DNA of 64,000 nucleotides. Origin: Panax quinquefolius (Eukaryota > Streptophyta > Magnoliopsida > Apiales > Araliaceae). Below the pieces are notes generated by a model. It did no database searches. It saw only the letters and a list, made by a program, of their open reading frames with translations, and was not told the DNA's origin. This document shows positions 34,556-47,212 of this stretch, one piece after another. The stretch lies in the NCBI GenBank assembly GCA_020205615.1, contig CM035164.1, positions 121,454,307-121,518,306 of the forward strand, read 5' to 3'. A program made the position numbers and the translations under genes. How positions within the stretch are numbered: position 1 is the first letter of the stretch; every line of letters begins with the position of its first letter.

Positions 34556-35551
34556 GTGCGACAGGAAGGCGATAATCCTCGTATAAACAACAACACTGAC
34601 CAAATGACGAACGACGGTACGTTTAGGAGTTTTTTAGAATTCATGCAACACCAGACGAGAGAGACTCCTGTTCATAATGCAGGAGGAAACAATGGCAACC
34701 CACGGTTGGTCACCGCTAAGCAGTTCAAGGAGCTAGGACCACCGGAGTTTATGGGAAAGCCAGAGCCACTTAAGGCAGAGACACGGATAAAGCAGATTAC
34801 CAAGATATTTGATGTCTTGGAATGCTCAGAGGAGCAAAAGTTTCCATTCGCTACCTTTATGTTGCGTGAAGAAGCAGATTATTGGTGGGAATCTGTAAAA
34901 CGTACCCAAACTGATGCACTCAAGATGCCTTGGGAGAAGTTCCAAGAGCTGTTCCACGACAAGTACTTTCCCAAAAGTATTCGTCACATGAAAGAGGTGG
35001 AGTTTATCAAGTTGGAGCAAAACAACATGACCGTGTCACAGTACGAAGCCAAGTTTGCTGAGTTGTCCCGATTTGCATCCCATTTGGTCGATAATGAAGA
35101 GAGAATGACGCGAATGTTTCTGCGAGGTTTGAAACCCAATATACGTCAATACCTCATTTCTCACAAAGTTTGTTTATATTCAGATGTTGTGAATAGGGCT
35201 CAGTTATTGGGGCGCGATAATGAGTCAGCACAACCAAAAGGCAACGACCAACAACACGATAATAATCATACCGGTGGCAACGGTCATCGAAACAATGATA
35301 ACCATCGTGGGGGAAATTATAATGCCAAGAATGGTAACCACTTCGGTGGTAATCATGGCCAAGATAATAGAAGTGGAAATTTCAAGAAGAAAAGGTTCAA
35401 CAATGTCGTGAAGACGTCGGCACCAGCACCCATTTTAAAGGAAGAAGAACGACCACCGGTCGTATGTTTTAAATGCAGACAGGAGGGACACATCCGTCCA
35501 AACTGTACGTAGCAATCCAAAGCGTGTTTTAATTGCGGAAGAGAAGGTCAC
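34556..35551 (+). pseudogene. gypsy gag, best preserved copy, split by a solo LTR
   Basis: A 318-codon open frame (34556-35512) carries the retrotransposon gag domain (FKELGPPEFMGKPEPLKAET, FPFATFMLREEADYWW, FHDKYFPKSIRHMKEVEFI, RMTRMFLRGLKPNIRQYL). An Asn/His/Gly-rich linker follows, then zinc knuckle C-F-K-C-R-Q-E-G-H-I-R-P-N-C. A TAG at 35513 stops it just before a second knuckle starting CFNCGREGH. That knuckle is cut after its His by the LTR at 35552 and resumes at 40655 (LARF-type continuation) to about 40750. Gag forms the particle and its knuckles bind RNA. The true start may lie upstream; the first Met shown is only the first in this frame. Confidence 0.88.
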
Positions 35552-37654
35552 TGTGACGCCCCCAAAATTAGGTATACATCACCCATCTTGGGTCGCCAGA
35601 TACATGGTACAGAATTTAAATATAACTTACTAATACAACTGTCGTGTACAATACGACAAAATATAAACTGTGAGTTTGAATGCAAATATTATCTACTAGA
35701 GATTATACAAACTCATAAGGAGTCCTTATTACAATTATTATCACACTATTTCACAGAATAGTGAGGATTACTAATGCTATCCTCTGGACCATCACTCCGC
35801 TCCCGACTCTTCGTCCCAAATATATTCTCATTTCCTGAAGAGAACAGTGAAAGAAAGGGTGAGCTCAACTAGCCCAGTAAGAAATATTATGACTAAGATA
35901 ATATATAATAAATTATCATTAGCCTCCAACAATGTTAAACTGATAAAATACAATAGACATCAAGTTTAACTGCAGCGGAACAAGCAATTCATTAAAAGAG
36001 TCAAGTAGAGAATATAATCTACTATCTTTTATGATTTAAAAAGTTTTTCATCACTTTTATCGCTGAGACTCAGCTCAATAAATAATACACATCATTAAAT
36101 CATCCCTACACTACAGGCCAAGGATATTCTTTAGTATCACGACCACGAATTATGTAAAACCCCGAAATTTTTTTAAATAAAAAGGAATTTCCTTTATTTA
36201 TTATTTTGAAATAGTAAGGGTTGATTTGATTAATGTGGATAGTTAAGGGTTAAATACGCAAATATTTCAAAATAAGCAAGTGGTTATAAAATATTCATTG
36301 TTGTCGGGGAATATTCATTTGGTCGTGGAATATTCAAATCGCTTTGTGGGAATATTCGCATTTACTCGTAAGCAAAGAATGTGTGGGCCCATAACTGAAA
36401 GATTGGATGAAGAAAACGACAAATATAAGTTGGTTAAAAATAACGGCGTAGTTATTACTGTTAAAGACTGTTGGAATACCCTTGGTTAAAATACGATGTC
36501 TACGCGGTTGCAGACAAGAAGACACCAGATTGCATGTATTGTTGAATTATTGATCCTTACGTGAAGGCACTACTCAATAATTATTACAGTGAGTTACCGC
36601 TCAATAGTTTATTTTATTGATTCAATAATTCTTTGCGTTGGTATTTTATATTATTGTTGTTTCAATAATTGTCAACGCACAAAGATTTCCCATTATCGGA
36701 TCAATAATTCATATTATTTGAATAATATTATTAGATAACATTATTGGCAATGTCTAGAAAGTTACTGCCTAAGGAGAGTTTTGGTCACCTAATTGCGCGC
36801 CAAGAAGGAGAGATCCTTATTGAAAGCCCCTTCTCTGAAATAACTGGTTGTCATAAATGTGATTCTGAAATATTATTTGTGAATAATTAATTATTGATTT
36901 ATATGATAAGGAAATATTTATTTTATATGAATATAAATGATGGATTATTTATGTGGTTATTAATGAAGGAATTAATGTTGAGGTGTTTTATCGAGATTTT
37001 ATCTGGATTGGAGGTATTAAAAATCAAATCGTGGGTTTTGAGATATATTATGGGGTTATAATTTTAATCCGACCGTTGGATTGTGGAAATTTTTGGGTAT
37101 GTTATACATACATAAGTTGAGTATATGTCCACAAATTTTGAACCGTTAAAAATGCACGAATGATTTGTTGTGAATTTTAAGAGGCGCTTGATTCGAAAAA
37201 TTAGGTTTATAATTGATTTTGGTGGAAAATTCTAGAATTGAGTGGGTCCCACTTGTGGTTGGTGAAGAAATGTGCTGAATTTTATTTCAAATGTGGTGGG
37301 TGGCAATAGTAGCGAGTAAAGCCATCGTGGCAAGTCAAGTCTCTGCCTTGGTGACGGCTAACATTTTCCTATAAATAGAGGCTAAGTTAGAATTGAAAAT
37401 CACACCGAAACAAAGTTTTCTCTTTCTCTCTCTATATTATTGAGCGTATTTTGTGAGTATTTAGATACTTTGAGAGTTGCTTTATTGAAAGACAAGTTTC
37501 ATTCAAATCACTTCCGACCTTTCCTTCCAAGTCTCGATTCTTTGAGGTAAGGGATATTATTTTTTCGTAATGATATTATTTCTTCAATATCATTATCTTT
37601 GAAATGTTGATCCGAGGTTTTATCAAATTTAGAACTTTTTCATGTCGGGGTTAC

Positions 37655-37825
37655 TATTCATGAGTTACTATTCACGAGTTACTATTCACGAGTACTATTA
37701 TTAAGCGAAGCGTGAAAATGTTTTTTGTGGAATTTCTATCTTTTGGTGCTCTGAGTTACTATTCACGATATCTGACTATTCACGATATCTGACACTATTC
37801 ACGTATCGACACTATTCAATAGAAA
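37655..37825. repeat. TACTATTCACGA-type repeats in LTR-B
   Basis: About seven irregular copies of a 12-20 bp unit around ACTATTCACGA. A two-copy version exists at 4960-5000 in the related LTR, so copy number changes between elements. Confidence 0.75.
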
Positions 37826-38053
37826 AATAAAATTTCTTCTTTTCGTCCAAAATATCTATTTTGGATACTAGTTTTGAATGTATCCATGTTTTGATCATTC
37901 TTGAATTTTACACCACTATGATTATTTTTGAGGTATTGTTGGACATGGATAAAACAAAGTACGAATCATTAATCCTTAATCCTTGTCATTTTGTTTCACT
38001 GGATTCGTTTCTTTAAAAATATTTTTCATCATCCTCAGTCTTAAATGATGATA

Positions 38054-38296
38054 TTATTGAATATCTTTGGCCTGTAGTGCAAAGATGAATGATTTCTGAA
38101 GAATATCTTTGGCCTGTAGTGCAAAGATGAATGATTTCTGAAGAATATCTTTGGCCTGTAGTGCAAAGATGAGCAGGTGTTTAAATGAACATGACCGACT
38201 GATGAATATCTTTGGCCTTTAGTGCAAAGATGAACAGGTGTTGAGATGAACATGACCGATTGATGAATATCTTTGGCCTGTAGTGCAAAGATGAAT
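38054..38296 (+). repeat. minisatellite in LTR-B leader
   Basis: Five units share GAATATCTTTGGCC, a short variable spot and AGTGCAAAGATGA. The first copies are spaced about 47 bp apart and the later ones about 65 bp. The open frames across it on the minus strand are a by-product of the repeat, not genes. Confidence 0.85.
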
Positions 38297-40913
38297 ATTT
38301 GATTTGAGATGAATATTGATTGATGTTACAGGGATAAAATATTGATGATGGACTGTTAAATTCATAGATTATAGTAGATTTCATTCTCTACGTAACTCTT
38401 CTATGAATTATTATTTTCGCTGCGAATATTGATCTGAAACTTGTTGTCTATTGTATTCTATCAGATTTTTCCCTGTTGGAGACTAACGATAATTTATTGT
38501 ATATTATCTTAGTCATAACATTCTTTACTGGGCTAGTTGAGCTCACCCTTTTCCTTGTTGTTCCATTTTTCTTCTCGTGGGCGAGAATGTAGCGAAATAC
38601 TAGTCGGGGTATGGAATGAAGGTTCTAGAGAGAGAGTTGTTTAGTAGTCCTCACCATTATTGTAAAATAATGTATCAATAAATGTGATGAGGATTTATTT
38701 GAGTATAAATATTGTCTGAAGATAATATTTGTATTTAAACTCACGCTTTTATTGTTGTGATAATAAAGTTGTAGTTGTTTCTGTACCATGTATTTGGCGA
38801 CTCAGAATGGGTTGGATGGAATGGACCTATTTTGGGGTCGTCACAAATTATCCATGCACTACGGGCCAAAGATAATCGTGTTTCATCAACGGTCCTGATC
38901 ATGCCATAAAACAATTCATCTTTGCTCCTTTGGCCGAAGAGAATCCATAGCCATAATCATACCAAAAACTGTCCATCAATGCACTACGGGCCAATGAGGA
39001 CTTTTAATTTTCACATCATTTGTAATATTACGGTCATGATTATACCGAATAATCCCTGGTCATAATCATACCAAGTCCATCTATGCACTACAGGCCACAG
39101 ATGACTTTCAACATAACATAAAATAAGTTCAAGAATTAATTTATCTAGGAACTGATAACGTCCAAATTGTCAACATGATACTGCTTTGTAGACTAAAATT
39201 CAAGAGTGCTCAGAAGAATATTTCCATGAAAAGATACTGGATGAAGCGCAAATATCAAGGATATTCCACTAATTTCATGGAGTATGAAGTCAAAACTTTA
39301 ACTAACTGAGTGTAATAAAGAATGGAATAACAAAAGAAATCACCATGGATGCGGTACTTCGCATAGACAGGTTATTTCAATAGAATAATAATAACGGAAC
39401 CAAAGTCGTGAAATTCACAATCGGCGGATGTTCCAACAGAATAATAAATGCGAATAATAAATGATGGAACCAGTCCCACAGATAAAGATGACATGTGATA
39501 TTCCGCGAGAATAATAAAGACTTTTAATAATAAAATGGAACCAGTCCCAGATATAGATACAGATGCATGGATATTCGGCGAATAATAATAAAGATGTAAT
39601 AGAAGAATGTCACCAAGTATAGGGTAGCCCACGATACAAAAGTTATTCCAATGAACAATAAAGAAATGGAATAAAAGAAGTTCTCTTTTTGAATACAAAA
39701 GAATAATATCCCTACTGTAGTAAAATAATACTTGATATAAGAGTAGTGAAGTAGCGAAAAACTTTTCTTCTATCTCTATAGTCTCTCTCTATAGTTTCTC
39801 TCTAGTAGTTCAATGAATTAAGTAGAAAATAATGAAGGAATGAGCTTCTATTTATAGGAAAATGGAATGCATAAGAATTAATCCATGAAACGGTCCAGAT
39901 TGATTTACTTTAATCGACGATCCATATTTAAAGAAAAATCTTTTAAATAAAATATAATATATTCTATTTATATAAAAGATTTTTACTATGCAAACACTAT
40001 GCATAATAAAATATAATATATTCTATTTATAGAATAACTTTAATAAAGTATTCTACTTTTATATAAAAAGATTTTACTATACAAAATACTATGCATAATA
40101 GAATATAATATATTCTATTTATAGAATAACTTTAATAAAGTATTCTTTTATATAAAAAGATGTTTCTATTTTATTACTAATAAAACAAAACTTCTAAATC
40201 AACAATAATTGAATCAAATAATGTGAGATACTATCAAAGAACTATTGTTACAATAATTGAACAAAACTGAGTGACTTCTCACATAAATATCAATAATCAA
40301 TACCGTGTGCTACTATGCAACAACGCATATTACTGTACTTTTACTACCGAGTAGTTCAACAGTATCAACGGTAAAACTTCCGCCGTTATTTTCAATAAAA
40401 TATTTTTATTGTTTTCTCAATCCGACAATAATAATTCCATTGGGTCTACTAATGATTGTTATCGCCGCATTTAATATTTCCTGTTTAAAACGAATATTCC
40501 CCGACCAATAGAATATAATATGACAACTTGCATACTTTGCAAAATTTATAAATATTACCCACAACTATAACATTATCTCAAATTCACACCATAATATAAA
40601 AAAAAAATATTTCGAGAAAATTAATTCTTTATTCATAAAATTTGGGGTTTCACAGTCACCTAGCTCGATTTTTTAGTATGGTGAAGTCAAGTCCAACTGG
40701 GATAGTGATGCCAAAGGATGTCACAGACAAGCCAAAGCCGGTAATTTAAGAGAGAGCGTTTTTTCGTCGTGAGGAACCCGAATAAAATTATCGCGGGTAT
40801 GTTAGTCATAAACTCTTGCGAAGTCTATACCGTGTTGAATCTTTGGTTCTATTCACTCTTTTATTTCACCTAGTTGTGTTCAATGTTTGAAGTTAACTCC
40901 TAGAAGTTAGACT

Positions 40914-41180
40914 TTGATATATCTGTTTAAACTCGGTTGGGAGAAACCTTCGTTACCTCCACTATTTATAAATCTTGTTCAAATCAACACTTTCACGTTA
41001 CCTGTCGATCGTATCTCTTTGAAAATACTTGCCTTTGATGTGATTTTAGGAATCGATTGGTTAACTACTCATCATGCTTTTTGTAAGGTTGTTAGCTTTC
41101 ATATTCATAACCAACCTGTTATGCGAATTCAAGCAACCAAACCACTAAAGTCAATCACTGTCATATCAAGCCATAAGTAA
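40914..41180 (+). pseudogene. gypsy aspartic protease remnant
   Basis: A short frame contains LAFDVILGIDWLTTHHA, the conserved C-terminal protease block of plant gypsy Pol (FDVILGMDWL type). The N-terminal catalytic DTGA motif is not visible. It follows the gag end at about 40750 in the same orientation, as expected. A decayed second copy lies at about 51660-51850. A protease would cleave Gag-Pol; this one is incomplete. Confidence 0.75.
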
Positions 41181-41451
41181 AGAGCCCCGAGCCTTTCGCT
41201 GATGACTTCCTTGTGTGGAATGCACCAAAGCAAGACTTTCTGTAGGCGATGTTGTGAATGACGATGGTAAGTTGATAGGTATCAATGTGACGTGCTATCT
41301 AAGTCTTGGATGAGGGTCACAGTTTTGAATGATATTTCTATCCTTAAAAAATTCTTGACGTATTCTTGAAGACTTCCTGGCCTACCCTAGAGCGTGAAAT
41401 CGAATTTTGTATTAAATCTAGTACAAAAACCCATTTCTTAAACCTGTTGGT
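41181..41451 (+). repeat. post-protease segment, multicopy in the family
   Basis: A non-coding block beginning near AAGAGCCCCGAGCC, with GGTATCAATGTGACGT and GAGGGTCACAGTTTT later on. Related blocks occur at about 50761-50926 and 51848-52080. The text matches 52000-52180 up to position 41451, where a different element begins. Confidence 0.6.
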
Positions 41452-44178
41452 TAAAATCTATATACGCACAACACGCAAGTATACGTGGTCAACAAGTAAT
41501 AAAGTGATAAGTTAAGTATCGTTCCCTCAGAAACAACTAGCAAGAACTCAAACTTACAACTATCAATCTTTAACTAATCCAAATTTTATTAAACTATTTA
41601 AATCAATGTTGATAAAATCTTAACAATGAATACCCTAGCTATCACTAATAACCCACAATGGTAAAACTAAATTTTCAAACAATACTTGGAGAATTAGGCT
41701 CATGATTTCACTCTAAGCTTCACTCAGATTAATTCACTTATACCTCAGTTTAACTCAATATCCCAGTTTATTAATCAAGAACACAATTGTAGCATTAACC
41801 ATCTCTCGATGCACTAATACCATATTAACTCAAATCCACAATTAAGATAGAATTAAGTCAAACACTTCAATCAATTAACTCACAATATCTTTATGCAAAT
41901 TAAATCAAAGAAAGTTTAAGATTAAGTTCTCTACCCAATTACATGCGATGTCAAGCATATCTCTACCTTAACATTCATCACAATTCTGCTATTCACAAAA
42001 TTCATGAACGCATGCTAGATCAATTAAGTCTAGATTTAAACATCTTCTCTCGAATCCATTCAAATCAACAAAGAATTGTTGATCAGGCAATTCACAAATT
42101 CAAGCTCAAATCAATATAGATAAACTGACAAATATTTTATTAAAATGAGAATTCAAGCTAATTAACCATTGTTCCACTCAAAGATCCATCATTCACCTAA
42201 AAAGATAATTAGTTCATAATAAATAAATTAACTACTGAATAAATAAAAGGAAACATCATCCCAATTACAGATAATAAAACTTAAAGAAGAATAATGAAAC
42301 ACCACCCTTCTCTGAATTCAATTCCTGCGATTTTTGTGAAGTTTTTACCTTTTCTCTAGACCTCCAAGCTTGATCTTCAATGTCGTTCTTTTTCCAAAGT
42401 GTTGTATTTTTTTCCTTGTCCTTCTCACTCTTGTAGACCCAATCACTTGTCTAGATGCTCTCCTATATCAACTCCACTTACTATCCAAAACAACCTTAAA
42501 CAATCCCACTTACTATCAAATATAACCACCTAGCTTTTCTTTAAAAAAACAGTCACCGCACCAGCGCGGTCCGCGCCCATGTCGTCTTCCCACAGCACGC
42601 TCCGCGCTAATTCAGCAGTAAATAGCCCAGCTCCGGCGCGTTCAACGCTCCTCACAGCGCAGTCCGCGCTACATCATCAGCAACTTTCAGTTCCGCTCAA
42701 AACAACCTCAAATGCTTCTACACGTGAGATGTCTCTGCATTTCCTACATTAAACGAAAAACCCATCAACAATAACATAAAAATGCCTAAAAACAAACACA
42801 AAAACACTCCAAATGAACACAATTCATGGTTTAAAAACCTACTCATCAAAATCCCCCAAACTTAAACATTGTTTGTCCTCAAGCAAACACAATGTCATAC
42901 AATGCAATGCAACTAATCCTAAAATTTTGAATCCAGTATTAAGTTAGTAACAATAGTTCACTGACAAGGCCTCAGAGAAATCATGTAAATATAGCAATAC
43001 CTCATAACAAAACCAATCCACAATTTCTAGTCAACCATTTAATCTCAAACTGATATCACTGCTATAGTGTGTGTGTGCACCAACAATATAGATTGACATA
43101 CTATCAAATTTAAAACATAACACACCTCTACTAAGGCATTAAACAGAGTAAATATAAGAAATCCAAAAACAAGCTCATTCCAACCAAAGCTAGACACAAA
43201 CCATCATAAAGGGTCAACCTGGGATATTTATGCCTAACTTATCATTCATGGGGGCATTTTGCTCTTATTTCCCATTTTTTTTTATTTATACACACATAGC
43301 TACGCACTGTCTTATTCCCTTAGGCTTTTCAATGCTACCTTAACGAGCTTACGACCAATGACTCCCAGACCATTAAGACCTTAGGGCGCTAGGTGTAAAG
43401 ACAATCCCCTCGGGCTTACTTACTCAAGTAACAAAGGCCACAAAACTAGACAGGCACGCCACGGTGTTTATTCATACTCGTTTTTTTTCATAGGCTTATA
43501 TACCCCAAATATTCCCCCAAACTTAGGTTCTTGTTTAACAATAGCCATCACTACTTATTCTTATCATTCTCACATTTAAACTAGTGATGCCTTTTAGAGC
43601 CTTATTATGAATCAATTTAACGCAATCAATCTACAAGTTGGTATGTTCGTGCAATCCTTTTATAATAGTTTCAAACAGTAGAAAGATTCAACTTATAACA
43701 CAAAATTACTTCAAAGTTCCCTTACTAAGTATCGCACATTTTCATCAAATTCCAATCTCATCATTAGCCCTGCAAAACAGCAACATATCCCAACTATCCA
43801 TTGGATTCATGCAAAATATTTTTTTTTTAGATACATGCACATGAGGACAACTACTATAAAAAAAACTAATATGCAAATGAAAAACTAAAAACTAACATGC
43901 AAATGAAGAGAAACACCTTAATCCCCCAAACTTAAATCAAGGAATGCCCTCATTACTTCAAATATGCTCAATCAAAATAAAAAAAATTTGAGGACTTCCC
44001 TGAAAACGCGTTACTGCGCGTCGTCGTCCGAAGGAGGATATGTTGGCAGGATAGGAGGAATAGGCATAACGACCGGCTGAGCATTGGGATTACAACGAGC
44101 AAACGCCTTAGCAAGCGTGTTAAAAGCATTTGCATTGTACTGATGCATTAAATCTTGACGGTCAGCCAACCACATGAA

Positions 44179-45135
44179 TTAATTCCTTGGGACCCGTGCT
44201 TGTTCCTCACGAGCGGGTTCCTCACGAACAGGTTCCTCACTAGCCGAGGATGATGGTTGGCGGATCATGATGTAACCTTCACCACGCGGGTGTGATTGTA
44301 CTCCATCCCACGCTTTGTACCTCTCAATAGTTGCATGATCAATTATGGTCGTTGGTTGTTGAATTAGCTCATTAGGTTGCCACTGCACCCCGACTTTTCG
44401 GCATAAGTCGGTAATTAGAAACCCGTGAAGTAACCCGTCTGTGGTACTTCCCCGTAGCCCTCGGTCAATGGATTCTTGAATACATTCCTCCACATCAACA
44501 TTGTAGAAAGCAATTGTATTGTTCACAAGATAGTGGTGGTGAACAATTCCATACAATAATCGGGCCCGTGCTTTAGTAACATCGGTTTGATGACGTGTGG
44601 GCATTAAACCAGCACATATAAACGCATGCCATGCTTTACCATATCGACTCAATGCCGCTTGGGGAAAACTTATCTTTTCGTTTGTTCCGGCTTTAATTGC
44701 CCATTTTGTTCCTGGTTTGCATAATCGGGAAATCAACTCATCTAGCTATGGCAACCCATCTTCATACCGGTCCTCTTATGGCGTTTCTAACCCAAAATAT
44801 TCGTTGATAGCTTCAGCATGAAACGCTACCGGTTTTCCCCGAACCATGACAACATGATTGACATGTTCAATTGCATTCGCATAAAACTCCTTAACTATGT
44901 TGATTGCCGCTGGAAGTGGTTGTTCTACTAGTTGAAACCAGTTGTGTTCTACAATTTGCAACGCCATATCACCATCCAAATTCGCGTTTGGCTTCAATCC
45001 TTGTTCTAGCACCAAAATTTTCTTGTCAATGGATGTATTGAATCTCTCTGCGGCCCTCTCGCTAACAAATTTTGTATGGTCATATGTTGGGCGAGTTGTG
45101 GAGGTTGATGCCCTTTGTCATTTGTGTGAAGACAT
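44179..45135 (-). pseudogene. Athila-type ORF, putative plant transposon protein family, three stops
   Basis: A continuous 319-codon frame except for stops at codons 6 (TGA, 45120-45118), 120 (TAA, 44778-44776) and 130 (TAG, 44748-44746). Residues about 60-115 hold the family hallmark, with VNHVVMVRGKPVAFHAEAIN followed by YFGLE. The middle shows KAWHAFICAGLMPTRHQTDV and ARLLYGIVHHHYLVN. The end is rich in EEP/ARE repeats. The family follows pol in Athila-like elements and its role is unclear. Each stop is one C-to-T change from a sense codon (CGA, CAA, CAG), as expected from decay of methylated cytosines. Confidence 0.8.
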
Positions 45136-46314
45136 ATTGCTTCCGGTGTTGTTAAGCACAAAAATTTGGTTCTAGATTTTTATCAAACAGGTGGTGGGCA
45201 GAATGTGTGACTCCCCCAAACTTGATTGGTTGATGATGCTTTGCTACCCAAAACGTTCAAAACCCAGCACCTTCTCCTTGATTACTCAATTTCTCAGATT
45301 TTCCACTCATTTTTATATCACAACAAGAGATTTTGTGAGGGATGAAGAGAATTAACGTACCTTTAATAAGTTGGGTTTACCTCTTTGAAGAGAAGTCCCA
45401 ATTTGTATCAATTTGTACAAGGGTTGTGTTAGATTTAGGATTGGGTTGTGATTTTTGAACTTTGTAGTACCATTATGTCTAGAATGGAGGGGCTTCATAT
45501 AGACAATAGCAGACTAACGTGGGTGGGAGTTGGAACTTGAAAAGGTTAGTGGGTTTGGAATTTGGAAAGGAGAAGGAGAGTAAAGATGAATTAATGTGAA
45601 GTTATGGGGAATAGGAAGTGCAATAGAATTAGGAGAAGTGGAGAAGTGGTATTGTTGTAATGGAGAGGTGGAGAGGTGGGATTGTTCAACTTAAACACGT
45701 CTCTTTTGTTCAAATTTCGAAAGTCTTGGCATGGTCACTGTTGCAGTAGCGTTCTGCTACTGACCGCTTTAAGAATACCGAGTGCTCTGATGGAGGAGAA
45801 CTTTCGACTTTGTAGGCGGTCTGCAGGCAGATGTAACGCATTAAGCCAAAAGATGAGTGAGGGTTACTTGAGCTCACTCTGCGCCATCTTGACTGATATA
45901 GTGGCGCGGTCCGCGCTGTTGTGACGCGATACGCGCTAGTGGTCGGCGTTGTTGGCGGTCGGTACCGAGTGTGGTGGAGAAATCGCTTCGTAGCGCATTC
46001 CGCTACCGTCCTTAGTAATTCAATGGCGCTATTCACGCTAGTTGTCAAAGAATCGCATGACGTTGTGTTCTCCGTACTCTTCCTTCGCCGGGGTTTTTGC
46101 AATTATTCCAGAGATTTTGTTACTCTCTAAGTATAATATTCTAGTGACTAAACTAAAAACTAAAATTTAAATGAAAGTAAGAAATAGAGTTTAGAGCTTG
46201 GGTTTGCCTCCCAAGTAGCGCTTAGTTTAACGTCACAGCTTGCAAGCGATCCCTCATGTCTTATTGCGTGTCTGTGAGGGTAATGTTGATGGTGTCCACA
46301 TTTGCATCCTCACC

Positions 46315-46480
46315 CTAGTAGTGCTTCAATCTTTGACCGTTAACCTTGAAAGTTTCCAATGAATTTCTGCTATACAGCTCCACGGCGCCATGTGGGAAAA
46401 CAATTTTTATGGTGAAAGGACTTGGCCACCGTGATTTAAGTTTTCCTGGAAACAATCTCAGTTCTTCCACGTTTTGTGGT
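46315..46480 (-). pseudogene. gypsy (Athila-like) integrase C-terminal tail
   Basis: The frame reads LRLFPGKLKSRWPSPFTIKI, then VFPHGAVELYS and TFKVNGQRLKHY, the conserved end of Athila/Tat Pol. It is fused in frame to a copia-derived stretch, which creates a false 209-codon open frame (46944-46315). Confidence 0.85.
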
Positions 46481-47212
46481 TCAGGATCTGTGTCAGGAAT
46501 CAAAGTAATATCTGATGCTATAGAGAAAGCAAATATATCGTCAATTATGACTTTGCTTCGATTCCATATTTTCTCATCATGTACATAATTTATTGAGATC
46601 TCTTGGTGTTCATCTCTTATCCCTTCGCTGAGATTTTGAACCTCTTCTGGGGCTATTCCCACTCTTGAATATGTCTTTACTACGAGCGGTTTTACCTCTT
46701 CCGGAGCTATTCCCACTCTTGGAATAAATGCTACTTCTGGAGCGGGTATTCCTTCTAGGATTCCCTTATTTGCTTTTGATTTTCGTGGTACAGTGTCTTT
46801 TGCACCAACCGGTCTTCCACGCTTCTGGCGTGGTTTAGATTCTTCTATTACCTTATTTGTCAATTCTCCGAGAATTGATTTTTCAATAGGTATTTCTATC
46901 CTCACTTTGGAGTATTCACTTTGCGGTGTATGTGACTTTATCACTTTTCTAGCATCATTAAATGCATCCGCATTTGATTTACAATATTTTGTAAATGAAT
47001 AATTCCTTGAACTTCAATTTCACATCATCTGTCATTTGAGGATCAAGTGAATTTAAATCGATGCATTCCATGATATTTCGTAGGGTTTTTATTTAAAACT
47101 TTCCTCCTCTTAATGTTGGAAATATAGATTCATCAAAATGACAATCAACATAACGTCAAAAAAAATATCTCCAGTTAAAGGTTCAAGATATCTGATAATA
47201 GAAGGAGAATAT
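46481..47212 (-). pseudogene. copia pol fragment (integrase end to RT approach)
   Basis: The minus strand shows YSPSIIRYLEPLTGD, CHFDESIFPTL, KRGRPVGAKD.PRKSKANKG, EISINYVHDEKIWNR and DDIFAFSIASDI. These are successive blocks of the linker between integrase and reverse transcriptase in one copia lineage. The copia element at 56814-59797, same strand and lineage, breaks off about 100 codons before this point. The two are therefore probably parts of one element split by the gypsy array. Confidence 0.75.

Larger units (their letters stand above)
36153..38845 (+). mobile_element. solo gypsy LTR, subfamily B
   Basis: It starts TGTAAAACCCCG and ends GGGGTCGTCACA, 2693 bp. A perfect AATTA duplication flanks it (36148-36152 and 38846-38850), and the host LTR resumes after it. 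Its closest relative here is the LTR at 3354-5953. It contains TATAAATAG at 37370-37378 and two tandem-repeat blocks. Confidence 0.92.
35552..40654 (-). mobile_element. solo gypsy LTR, family A, itself interrupted
   Basis: On the plus strand it opens TGTGACGCCCCC and closes TTTGGGGTTTCACA (reverse orientation). A perfect GTCAC duplication (35547-35551 and 40655-40659) flanks it, and gag continues on both sides. Without the nested LTR at 36153-38845 it is about 2.4 kb. It carries the leader units at 39410-39640. No internal region, so a solo LTR. Confidence 0.92.
41452..46480 (-). mobile_element. 3' part of an Athila-like gypsy element
   Basis: Minus-strand order: pol C-terminal tail (46480-46315), an untranslated spacer containing the complement of GGTTTGCCTCCCAAGTAGCG (about 46201-46221), a large reading frame of the plant transposon protein family (45135-44179), then non-coding DNA to 41452. 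That DNA includes the complement of TATACGCACAACACGCAAG near 41461, a text common in Athila/Tat-type elements. The start at 41452 is abrupt within gypsy internal sequence. The 5' part of the element is missing and replaced by copia at 46481. LTR borders are not resolved. Confidence 0.65.

Noticed and set aside
38041..38384. Minus-strand frames with a repeated SLHYRPKIF peptide
   Set aside because: By-product of the LTR-B minisatellite, read against the LTR direction.
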